Positions 23,293-30,592 of a DNA stretch of 64,000 nucleotides are shown in pieces. The notes under the pieces are model-generated. The model had not been told where the DNA came from. It saw nothing but the letters and a program-made list of their open reading frames with translations, and did not search any database. Source of the stretch: Akkermansia sp. (GTDB lineage Bacteria; Verrucomicrobiota; Verrucomicrobiia; Verrucomicrobiales; Akkermansiaceae); assembly GCA_017555025.1 (NCBI GenBank), contig JAFZHC010000006.1, forward strand, positions 1-64,000, given 5' to 3'. A program made the position numbers and the translations under genes. Positions within the stretch are counted from its first letter, which is position 1; each line of letters opens with the position of its first letter.

Positions 23293-23458
23293 GCGGAAGT
23301 CGACGCTGAATCTCAAGAAATGTCGCTGAGGTTCATGTGGACTTTTCCGCAACATTAACCTGAAACGAGTAGAAAAAGATAATGATGAAGCAAACGAGTT
23401 GCAACAAGTTGCCGGTATCAGCCGGCAGTTCGACGGATTTACCCCTTTACTTCAGGGG
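23293..23458 (+). ncRNA. Structured 5' leader (possible cis-regulatory RNA) of the SPFH operon
   Basis: Between the promoter and the first ATG at 23494 the roughly 200-base leader holds three hairpins. (1) GCGGAAGT (23293-23300) pairs with ACTTTTCCGC (23341-23350, two-base bulge), and encloses a second stem TGAATCTCA/TGAGGTTCA (23307-23315/23327-23335). (2) TGCCGG/CCGGCA is at 23410-23427. (3) CCCCT/AGGGG at 23442-23458 is followed by a U-rich TTCTTTCTG. No matching riboswitch class is recognised. It could be an attenuator or a small RNA. Confidence 0.4.
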
Positions 23459-23493
23459 AGGTTCTTTCTGATAAGCTAAAATTAATTGGTAAT

Positions 23494-23796
23494 ATGAAAA
23501 AGATAAAAAAACTTTTGCTGACAACCGTGGCTATTCTTTTAACGGCTTGCGGTCCTGCTACATACGATATAGAAAACCCGGAGGAGAGTGTAGCTAAGAT
23601 GCTCGAACCTCTCACTTCGGCAGAAAAAGAGAAATTCGTGAATGCAATTGGGAAGATTACTTTCAAGCGCATTCGGGAAGAAAACATGTCTCTTATGGAA
23701 TTTGCGAAAATTTCTAAAGATCCGGAAAAGATGAAGGAACTTATGCGCTGTATTGATGGCAAGACAGTAGATGAGATTATCGAGTTGGCTCAATAA
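23494..23796 (+). CDS. Small lipoprotein heading the SPFH operon
   Basis: 100 residues. A signal peptide MKKIKKLLLTTVAILLTAC ends in a lipobox LTAC with the cysteine at residue 19. The mature part is short, charged and helical (ESVAKMLEPLTSAEKEKFVNAIGKITF, MKELMRCIDGKTVDEIIELA). The '.LS..EKEKF..AI..I' pattern recalls a group of small lipoproteins of unknown function. It is first in the operon, 45 bases before the first SPFH gene. No function can be assigned. Confidence 0.75.
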   Translation: MKKIKKLLLTTVAILLTACGPATYDIENPEESVAKMLEPLTSAEKEKFVNAIGKITFKRIREENMSLMEFAKISKDPEKMKELMRCIDGKTVDEIIELAQ

Positions 23797-23841
23797 TACA
23801 ACTTTCCAATAACAATCCAAACTGAAATTATATAAACTATT

Positions 23842-24651
23842 ATGGACTTTATTCATACAGTTCCGCAAGGCTATGAGGCAATCGTTGTCATGTTCGGCAA
23901 GCCTGTCAGGAGATGTAAAAGCGGTCTGAATTGCTGTATTCCCTTTCTACAGAGCTTCTACAATGTTACCGATAATCGTAACTGGACAGAAACTCGTAAG
24001 GATGACGATGGCACGCTGATTGAGATTACTGAACAGATTTCAGATTATCCCCGTAAACCTTTTATCACTAGTGACGGAGTAAACATTACTGTTGATGTAG
24101 TGGCCTACTGGCGTATCAACGACGTAATGAAGGCCGTCTTTGCTGTTGATGAGCTCCACCGCAGTATTGAGGAAAAAATCCTGACAGAAGTTCGTACATT
24201 TGTTGGCGAACGCAGCATGAAGCAGCTGCTGAGTGATCGTGTTAATCTCTCACATGCTATTGTTACCAAAATTGCAGGTGAGGTTGCCAAGTGGGGCATT
24301 AGCATGACTTCGGTCGATATTCAAACAATAACGATGTCGAAAGACGCCCAGGCTGCGATGCTTCAGGAAATGGAGGCAGAGCGAAGAGCCCGTGCTATCA
24401 GGCATGAGACTCAGGGTAAGGCTGCGGCTATTCAGATGGAAGCGGAGGCTCATCGAAAGGCTTTGCAGATGAAAGCAGAAGCCCAAAAGGCTTATCTTGA
24501 GGAGCTTGCCTCCATCATTGGGCAGGAGGGCGCTCTTCAAGTGTTGCTCAGTCAGCAGGCTTTGGATGGTTACAAGATTATTAGTGAGACGGAGGATTCT
24601 ACAGTCTATCTGCCGAGTAACATGATGACTGCGCTTAACATCAATAATTAA
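23842..24651 (+). CDS. SPFH (stomatin/prohibitin/flotillin-type) protein, copy 1
   Basis: Forms membrane-associated ring scaffolds in related proteins. The 269 residues start directly with the SPFH1 strand (VPQGYEAIVVMFGKPVRRCKSGLNCCIPF). The core strand region FITSDGVNITVDVVAYWRIND and SVDIQTITM follow, then a charged helix AAMLQEMEAERRARAIRHETQGKAAAIQMEAEAHRKALQMKAEAQKAYLEEL (about 175-228). The usual N-terminal membrane helix or hairpin is absent, so attachment must come from a partner, most likely the NfeD-like protein encoded in the operon. Copy 2 follows after 57 bases and aligns without gaps. Confidence 0.92.
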   Translation: MDFIHTVPQGYEAIVVMFGKPVRRCKSGLNCCIPFLQSFYNVTDNRNWTETRKDDDGTLIEITEQISDYPRKPFITSDGVNITVDVVAYWRINDVMKAVFAVDELHRSIEEKILTEVRTFVGERSMKQLLSDRVNLSHAIVTKIAGEVAKWGISMTSVDIQTITMSKDAQAAMLQEMEAERRARAIRHETQGKAAAIQMEAEAHRKALQMKAEAQKAYLEELASIIGQEGALQVLLSQQALDGYKIISETEDSTVYLPSNMMTALNINN

Positions 24652-24708
24652 GCATAGTCGGAGGTTTTAATAACATTTCAAATAATAAGAAAATCAATTT
24701 ACACTATC

Positions 24709-25518
24709 ATGGACTTTATTCGCACTATTCCGCAAGGGCACGAGTCAATCGTAGTAATGTTCGGCAAGCCTGTTAAGAAATGCAGGAGTGGGCTTGCAAT
24801 GTGCATACCTTTCATTCAACATTTCTACAATGTTAATGAAGAACGTGGTTGGAAGCACACTTGCCATGCAAGTGACGGTACCTTAATTGAGATTACTGAG
24901 CAGATTTCTGATCTTAATGAGGTTCCATTCATCACTAAGGATGGAGTAAATGTTAATGTTGATGTTGTATGCTACTGGCGCATCAATGATGTAATAAAGG
25001 CTGTATATGCTGTTGACCATCTGCACAGAAGCCTTAAAGAAAAAATCCTTGCAGAAGTTCGCATTCTTGTTGGTGAGCGTACTTTGCAGCAGCTGTTAAG
25101 TGATCGTTCTACTCTTTCTCAGGGGATTGTTACCAAAATTGCAGGTGAGGTTGCCAAGTGGGGCATTAGTGTGACTTCTGTTGACATTCAAACAATTGAA
25201 ATGGATGAAGCGGTTGAGGCTGCTATGCTCCAGGAAATGGAAGCCGAGCGCAAGGCCCGGGCCATTAAGCTTGAGACACAAGGCAGGGTGGAAGCTATTC
25301 AAATGGAGGCTGAAGCTCAGTGTAAGGCTCTGATGATTAAAGCTGAAGCTCAGAAGGCGTACGTTGAAGAGCTTGCTGACATTGTTTCACCGAAAGGCGC
25401 CTTGAAGATTCTCCTTAGCCAGCAGGCTTTGGATGGCTACAAGGTTATTAGTGAGACGAAGGGAGCAAAGGTTTACCTTCCGAGCAACATGACGGGCGTT
25501 CTTAATATCAAAAACTAA
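24709..25518 (+). CDS. SPFH (stomatin/prohibitin/flotillin-type) protein, copy 2
   Basis: Same 269-residue length as copy 1, aligned end to end without gaps, with most positions identical (for example FITKDGVNVNVDVVCYWRIND, VTKIAGEVAKWGIS.TSVDIQTI, LSQQALDGYK.ISET). Differences gather at residues 45-75 and in the charged helix. This suggests a tandem duplication with divergence toward a two-subunit ring, as prohibitins 1 and 2 alternate in eukaryotes; that comparison is inference. It also lacks the N-terminal membrane segment. Starts 57 bases after copy 1, without a Shine-Dalgarno sequence, and is followed by the NfeD-like gene after 15 bases. Confidence 0.92.
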   Translation: MDFIRTIPQGHESIVVMFGKPVKKCRSGLAMCIPFIQHFYNVNEERGWKHTCHASDGTLIEITEQISDLNEVPFITKDGVNVNVDVVCYWRINDVIKAVYAVDHLHRSLKEKILAEVRILVGERTLQQLLSDRSTLSQGIVTKIAGEVAKWGISVTSVDIQTIEMDEAVEAAMLQEMEAERKARAIKLETQGRVEAIQMEAEAQCKALMIKAEAQKAYVEELADIVSPKGALKILLSQQALDGYKVISETKGAKVYLPSNMTGVLNIKN

Positions 25519-25533
25519 CTAAATATTATTACT

Positions 25534-26013
25534 ATGTATATACTTGCTGATTTTCTTTGGATAAGTGATGGTGTGTTCCTGCATTGGCTGCTGGCAATTG
25601 CCCTGACAGCATTGGTGCTGGACGTCTTTTTTCAGACCGAGGTTGTTTCTTGGGGGGCTCTTGTGGCGTTTGCTATCTGGGCAACCTGCAAGTGCGATTT
25701 ACCCACACAGTGGTCTGTTTTGTTATTTATCGTATTTTTGGGAATTGCAATCGCTTTGTACTGCGCGGTTTGGAAGCAGCTCCTCTCTCGCTTTACAAAT
25801 AAGGTTCTGATGAAGAATGCTCCCAAGGAGGTATTGGACGGCTATGTTGGCGGTAAGGGAGAGATTTGCGGCGAGGGTAGCAACATGTGTGTGAAATATA
25901 ACACGGAATTGCATATCGTTGCAGAGGAATGCCGAGATGGGCTGACAGCCGGCGATAAGGTTATTATCTGCGAGTTTAAAGATGGCTATGCCGTTGTAAA
26001 ACCGATTCAGTAA
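25534..26013 (+). CDS. NfeD-like membrane protein (short type)
   Basis: 159 residues. Three hydrophobic helices (about 15-35, 38-54, 60-83) are followed by a soluble C-terminal domain (about 98-159) with the OB-fold pattern of NfeD: GYVGGKGEICGEGS..VKYNTELHIVAEECRDGLTAGDKVIICEFKDGYAVVKP. SPFH and NfeD genes are classical neighbours in bacteria (YqiK/NfeD, QmcA/YbbK) and bind each other through the OB fold. This is the short type without the ClpP-like protease domain. It should anchor the two soluble SPFH proteins at the inner membrane. Confidence 0.85.
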   Translation: MYILADFLWISDGVFLHWLLAIALTALVLDVFFQTEVVSWGALVAFAIWATCKCDLPTQWSVLLFIVFLGIAIALYCAVWKQLLSRFTNKVLMKNAPKEVLDGYVGGKGEICGEGSNMCVKYNTELHIVAEECRDGLTAGDKVIICEFKDGYAVVKPIQ

Positions 26014-26100
26014 CTAAATTAGTTCATAGCAGAGCAGCAGACTGCATGTGCGGTCTGCTGCCCTGTAGCCCTTATGACAATCATACAACTATAAAGCTAT

Positions 26101-29100
26101 ATGGCGAAGAAGAAGAAGAACAATGGGTGCGGCTGTCTCCTTTTCGTTTTGTTGGCTGCGGGCGGTGGCTGGTATTGGTACAGTAGCTGCGATTCTCTCC
26201 TTAATGAAGGGGCTGAAACAAATAAAGAAGCCGGTGTACGAGCTGAGATTCCGGTAACTACCACCAATGCCGCCGGGGAAAACGAAGAAGAACAGGCCGG
26301 CTCTGAAGTACCAAAAGAAAACACAACATCAGCCGCTCCTGAACCTGAGATTTCACCTGCAGAACAGTCTGAATTGTTAACGCCTTTGCACATGGCTATC
26401 TGCAATAATGACTCGGGACTTTTGGGTGAGATTAATGCTATACGCGCCCTGATAACGCACCTGGATAAGGCGGAAATGGCTCAATATTTGGCAGATAAGG
26501 GTATTACCCCCGATAAATACCTTGCAACTACGTTGAAAGCTATTGAGCAGGGGGACGCAGATTTGGTTATTCGATTGCTGGCATGCGGCGTGCCGACAGA
26601 TAAAAAAGATGAAAATAATGTTTCGCCGCACAGTCTGCTTTTGAGAAAGTCAGATCTAACGCCTGACATCATACATGTTCTTGTTGCTGCAGATATTACA
26701 GACCCGAACAAACTGAATGAGAAGGGCAAAAACATTCTCCTTGAGGCGTGGGAAAACAATACTGCACCCGCTGTGTTGGAAGTATTGAAAACGCTGGGCT
26801 GTACTTACGGTAGCAAGCTGCACACGGCTGTTATCTACGGAGATATCGAAGCCGCTACGAAGGCTATCAACGAAGGGCAATCCGTCAATGATGTCGGTGA
26901 GCATGGTTATTCACCTATATGCATGTCTTTGAATTGCAGAAACAATGAATTGTTCAAATTACTGCTTAATAAAGGTGCTGATTTGAATCAATTTGTCGGT
27001 AACGCCCATTTCACTTTGTTGGATTGTGCTATTCTGTTGAAAAATGTGGAGGCCGCTAAGTTGCTCATTGAGGCAAAAGCGGATGTCAACCGAGTACACG
27101 AGAAGAATAAAAACTGGGCGCCGCTTGTTCGTGTCTGCAAGAAAAAAGAAACACAAACACTCATACCTGTACTTATTGCAGCAGGCGCTGATATTACAGT
27201 AACTGACAGTAATAAGAACACAGCATTACACCTGATTTGCGAATCCATTTACGACGGGCAAAGCGTAGAAGCCCTACGAGCAATTCTCTCCAAAAATCCG
27301 GATATTCACCAGACAAACGAGATAGGGTATACGCCGTTGCTCAAACTGGCCAGCAAGTTCCACAAGGCATATGGCGAGAATCCCGAGTGTGATAAGCAAG
27401 CTGTAGTCGAAGCCTTAAATGAATTGCTGAAGGCCGGTGCTGACCCCTACGCAGCTCATTTGGCGGGAAATACTTCTGCGTTTTTTGACTTACGGGGATA
27501 TGATGAACCTGTTACCGCACTTAAATATGCAGAGCTTTGTAACGCGACGGAGTGTATCGAAATTCTCAAGACTGCGTGTGAAAATACCAAGCCCGGAATC
27601 GCGTCTAAACTTTCCGGTGCAATCTCTGTGAAAGAAGCTGTGGCCATGTTGAAGAAATATGACCTGCTTGATGAATACAATCCAACCGTCACCAATCCGT
27701 TCTTCACAGAAATGGCTTATCAGGAGGTTTCGGATATGGAGTGCATCATGAGCATGATGTTTTTAAAGGCTCCGCCTCCCTGCTATTACAAACGCCGGGT
27801 CAAGGAATTTGAAAAGCATATTGAGATGCTCGATGACAAGATGGAAACAATCAATGATTACGCTTACCTGAGCGCAATCTACATCTTGTCAGACTGGGTG
27901 ACTACCTATGCATCAACCAGCCCTCAGCGCCAAATTCTGGAAAAAGTGACCATTGCTTTTATTGCTGCAGGACATGATATCAATAAGGTATCAACGAAAG
28001 CGGATGATGAAAAGTTGCTCACCAGCAAGGAAACACCGTTGATTACAGCTACTCGATGCAATAACGCAGATATGGTTCGGCTGCTGCTGGAGCTCGGTGC
28101 AGACCCCAACATAAAAAATGAAGAGGGAGCTACTGCTCGCGATATAGCCACAGCCAATAACAGAACCAATGTGTTAAAGGTTTTGGATGAATTAGCTCCC
28201 GCCCCTGAAACAACGCCGGTTCCTGAAGCATCTGTACAAGAACCGGTCTCTGAGCCCATTAGCCCGTTGACAGAAACAGAACAAAAGAGCCAGACAAAAG
28301 CTGTATCCTCAGAAGCTCTTGTAAAATTACAACCTCTGTATGATCGTTTGGCCCGGCTCAAGTGCAAGGAGGAATATTCTGCATTGTGCCAGAAACGCCT
28401 GCTGATGCTCCTTGATAACATTCGTAACGGAGGTGACATCAACATGTCTACCGAAGAAACGAAAGGAAACAGCGCATTGCATTACTCCTGCTCACTGGGT
28501 AGCCTCAGCATCACAACCTGGTTGCTTGAAAATGGAGCTGATCCTAACGCCAAAACGGCAAAAGGTGCCAGTCCGATAACTTGTGTGGGTACTGATAACC
28601 GCGATGCTATCATCGCCCTTCTCAAAAAGTATGGAGCGCATGCTGGTGACGGAGATGCCGATACCGGCAAGAGTGAATCTACGCCGGAAGAAAAGGCCGA
28701 GCCCGCTGCTCTGTTCAATGAGGATAACACGCCAACAGATGAAACTACGAATAATGTTGTCAGCAAGCGTTTCTCTCTCATGACAATGCCTGATGTTTCA
28801 CTGGCTGCCTTCATGGATGTATTCGCCAATGAAGTCATCGAGTTGAAGAGCAATAAAGTGGTTTCTGTTACTGCACTACATGAAAAAGCTCAGCGGCAGA
28901 ACGAGACATGGCCGTCTCGCGCCGTTAAATTGCTTGACATGGGGATTTTCGGGCGACGCATAGAAGCGAACGTGGCCTTGGTGTATAAAAACTCAACCAA
29001 CGGCAAGTCAATCTCCGCATACAATAAAGTCGTTATGCTGCTTGATGAACACGGTAAGATTTGCGGTATGTCTGAAACATTCTCCAGCAAACGCTCCAAA

Positions 29101-29166
29101 CTTTCCAGAAAATACAAGTCCGTGAAATTCACTGGTGAAGATCCCGTATTTGTAGGCTCTGAATAA
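26101..29166 (+). CDS. Giant membrane-anchored ankyrin-repeat protein
   Basis: 1021 residues. A lysine-rich start MAKKKKNN precedes one hydrophobic helix (about 9-28), which by the positive-inside rule places the rest in the periplasm. A Glu/Pro/Ala-rich linker (about 40-90) leads to ankyrin repeats in several groups: about 260-460 (LFKLLLNKGADLNQF, AAKLLIEAKADVNRV, LIPVLIAAGADITVTDSNKNTALHLIC), about 640-700 (TPLITATRCNNADMVRLLLELGADPNIKNEEGATARDIA), and about 780-850 (SALHYSCSLGSLSITTWLLENGADPNAKTAKGASPI). The last 115 residues form a separate domain I cannot name (FSLMTMPDVSLAAFMDVFANEVIELKS...). Such repeats bind proteins. It is in the middle of the SPFH operon, 87 bases after the NfeD-like gene. 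Confidence 0.85.
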   Translation: MAKKKKNNGCGCLLFVLLAAGGGWYWYSSCDSLLNEGAETNKEAGVRAEIPVTTTNAAGENEEEQAGSEVPKENTTSAAPEPEISPAEQSELLTPLHMAICNNDSGLLGEINAIRALITHLDKAEMAQYLADKGITPDKYLATTLKAIEQGDADLVIRLLACGVPTDKKDENNVSPHSLLLRKSDLTPDIIHVLVAADITDPNKLNEKGKNILLEAWENNTAPAVLEVLKTLGCTYGSKLHTAVIYGDIEAATKAINEGQSVNDVGEHGYSPICMSLNCRNNELFKLLLNKGADLNQFVGNAHFTLLDCAILLKNVEAAKLLIEAKADVNRVHEKNKNWAPLVRVCKKKETQTLIPVLIAAGADITVTDSNKNTALHLICESIYDGQSVEALRAILSKNPDIHQTNEIGYTPLLKLASKFHKAYGENPECDKQAVVEALNELLKAGADPYAAHLAGNTSAFFDLRGYDEPVTALKYAELCNATECIEILKTACENTKPGIASKLSGAISVKEAVAMLKKYDLLDEYNPTVTNPFFTEMAYQEVSDMECIMSMMFLKAPPPCYYKRRVKEFEKHIEMLDDKMETINDYAYLSAIYILSDWVTTYASTSPQRQILEKVTIAFIAAGHDINKVSTKADDEKLLTSKETPLITATRCNNADMVRLLLELGADPNIKNEEGATARDIATANNRTNVLKVLDELAPAPETTPVPEASVQEPVSEPISPLTETEQKSQTKAVSSEALVKLQPLYDRLARLKCKEEYSALCQKRLLMLLDNIRNGGDINMSTEETKGNSALHYSCSLGSLSITTWLLENGADPNAKTAKGASPITCVGTDNRDAIIALLKKYGAHAGDGDADTGKSESTPEEKAEPAALFNEDNTPTDETTNNVVSKRFSLMTMPDVSLAAFMDVFANEVIELKSNKVVSVTALHEKAQRQNETWPSRAVKLLDMGIFGRRIEANVALVYKNSTNGKSISAYNKVVMLLDEHGKICGMSETFSSKRSKLSRKYKSVKFTGEDPVFVGSE

Positions 29167-29203
29167 GCAACATCCTAATATAAACCAACACACATATACA
29201 AAT

Positions 29204-29812
29204 ATGAACAACAAAAACAAAACAACAATCGCCGGTATTCTCTCAATCAGCATCATGGCTGCTCCTTTAACCTCCTGTTCTCTTGATGATACAGGGATGA
29301 CCCAAATTCAGGGGTCGACTCTGGGGGCATTGGGTGGTGCTGTGGTAGGTGGTGCCATTGGATTAGCTGTTGGTGGTGACACCAAATCTGTAGTAGCCGG
29401 CGCTATTGCCGGTGGGCTTCTGGGTGGTGCAGCCGGTCTGCAGTGGGCAAACTCTATCGTGAAAGAGAAAGCCTCTTATGCCTCCATGGAAGAATACATC
29501 AACGATAACCAGAAGCAGCTCGATAATCGTATTACTGATGTGAAGAAGGCTAATTCTGACCTCTCTAACCAGATTGCTCAGTTGAAAAAAGATAAGACCG
29601 CTGTTTCCAAGGCAAACATTGCTAAGCAGAATGCCAAGCTGACGGAAAATCTTGCTCTGATTGATACTGACATTACCACCGCTAAGGACGCCGCAAAAGA
29701 AGCATCGGGTGCGGAACTTACCGAGCTGAATCAGAAGATTGATGCCCTGAGCAAGGAAAAAGCAAGTCTTCAGGCCAATATCAGTGAGCTTGATTCTCTT
29801 TCTTCCATTTAA
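29204..29812 (+). CDS. Glycine-zipper lipoprotein with coiled coil
   Basis: 202 residues. A signal peptide with lipobox PLTSC (cysteine 25) is followed by a glycine-zipper segment (about 37-80: GSTLGALGGAVVGGAIGLAVGG...GAIAGGLLGGAAGL) of the kind that can insert in or span a membrane. The last 110 residues are a long charged coiled coil (about 95-200: QLDNRITDVKKANSDLSNQIAQLKKDK...LNQKIDALSKEKASLQANI). Likely anchored in the outer or inner membrane leaflet, with the coiled coil reaching into the periplasm. It shares the coiled-coil plan with the next lipoprotein. Confidence 0.85.
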   Translation: MNNKNKTTIAGILSISIMAAPLTSCSLDDTGMTQIQGSTLGALGGAVVGGAIGLAVGGDTKSVVAGAIAGGLLGGAAGLQWANSIVKEKASYASMEEYINDNQKQLDNRITDVKKANSDLSNQIAQLKKDKTAVSKANIAKQNAKLTENLALIDTDITTAKDAAKEASGAELTELNQKIDALSKEKASLQANISELDSLSSI

Positions 29813-29837
29813 TTCCTCTTTCAGGATTTAAATTCAG

Positions 29838-30182
29838 ATGAGCCGTAACCTTATCATCGCCGTTGTTTCTTGTGCCGCTTTTGTGGGGCTCTGTTCATGC
29901 AGCACCACAGGAGATCCTACCCAAGGGGGGATTTTTTGGTCGCCAACCAAGGCACAAGAGCGTCAGAACGCTTTGTTGAGTGCCATGACGGAAACTCAAT
30001 CACAAGTAGATACGCTAGAGGCAGAGCGCAGTCAACTTCTTCAGCAAAAAAACAGCTTGAAGAGACTGATTCAACAGTTGCGTACGCAAGCTGCACAAAC
30101 TCCCAATTCGGCAGAAGCAGTAGAATTGAACGCTCGTATCTTGAAACTGGAAAGTCAGCTTGAAAATCTTTCCACCATTTGA
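29838..30182 (+). CDS. Small coiled-coil lipoprotein
   Basis: 114 residues. The lipobox is GLCSC, with the lipidated cysteine at residue 21. The mature part is a coiled coil (about 40-112: SQVDTLEAERSQLLQQKNSLKRLIQQLRTQ...VELNARILKLESQLENL). The ending resembles that of the glycine-zipper protein (both end in a leucine/serine heptad with 'L..L.SI/STI'), so the two may pair. Last gene of the SPFH operon, 25 bases after the previous one, followed by a strong terminator. Confidence 0.82.
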   Translation: MSRNLIIAVVSCAAFVGLCSCSTTGDPTQGGIFWSPTKAQERQNALLSAMTETQSQVDTLEAERSQLLQQKNSLKRLIQQLRTQAAQTPNSAEAVELNARILKLESQLENLSTI

Positions 30183-30223
30183 TGTCTTGAGACATTTATA
30201 ATTCTCGTACTCATCAACAACAA

Positions 30224-30259
30224 TGCGTCGGATATCTCAGAATGTCCGGCGCATTTTTT
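30224..30259 (+). terminator. Terminator of the SPFH operon
   Basis: TGCGTCGGA/TCCGGCGCA stem (9 bp, one G-T pair), 12-base loop, followed by six T. Marks the end of the seven-gene unit. Confidence 0.85.
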
Positions 30260-30532
30260 AACGCTTGTTCTGAATATGCTAACTATACTTATTTGTAGAT
30301 GCTACTGATTTTATTCTACTATTAGCTACAAATTACAAAAAGTCGATGATATAAAGGGTAACGAATAAATGCATGGAGATAATAATAGAAAAGGACAGCT
30401 CGAGTTTCTCCCATTGGTTAAATATATGATATCGTAGTATGTAAAGAATTATGGTGAATTAGACGTTTTATGGATGCGAAACAAGATGGAACACCATTTA
30501 AAGGCATAAGAAAAGAGAAGTAGAATAATGTA
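30260..30532 (+). other. A+T-rich gene-free spacer
   Basis: About 270 bases between the SPFH operon terminator and the recQ terminator. Stop codons are frequent in all frames. I see no promoter with good spacing, repeat or RNA structure in it. Confidence 0.6.
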
Positions 30533-30562
30533 AGCCCCCGCTATGATTTCATTGCGGGGGCT
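30533..30562 (-). terminator. Hairpin after recQ
   Basis: AGCCCCCGC/GCGGGGGCT, 9-bp perfect stem, 12-base loop, 31 bases after the recQ stop. The U-tract on the minus strand is weak (TTACATTATTC). Confidence 0.65.
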
Positions 30563-30592
30563 GATTACAGATTGGCAAATAAACTTCCCCCA

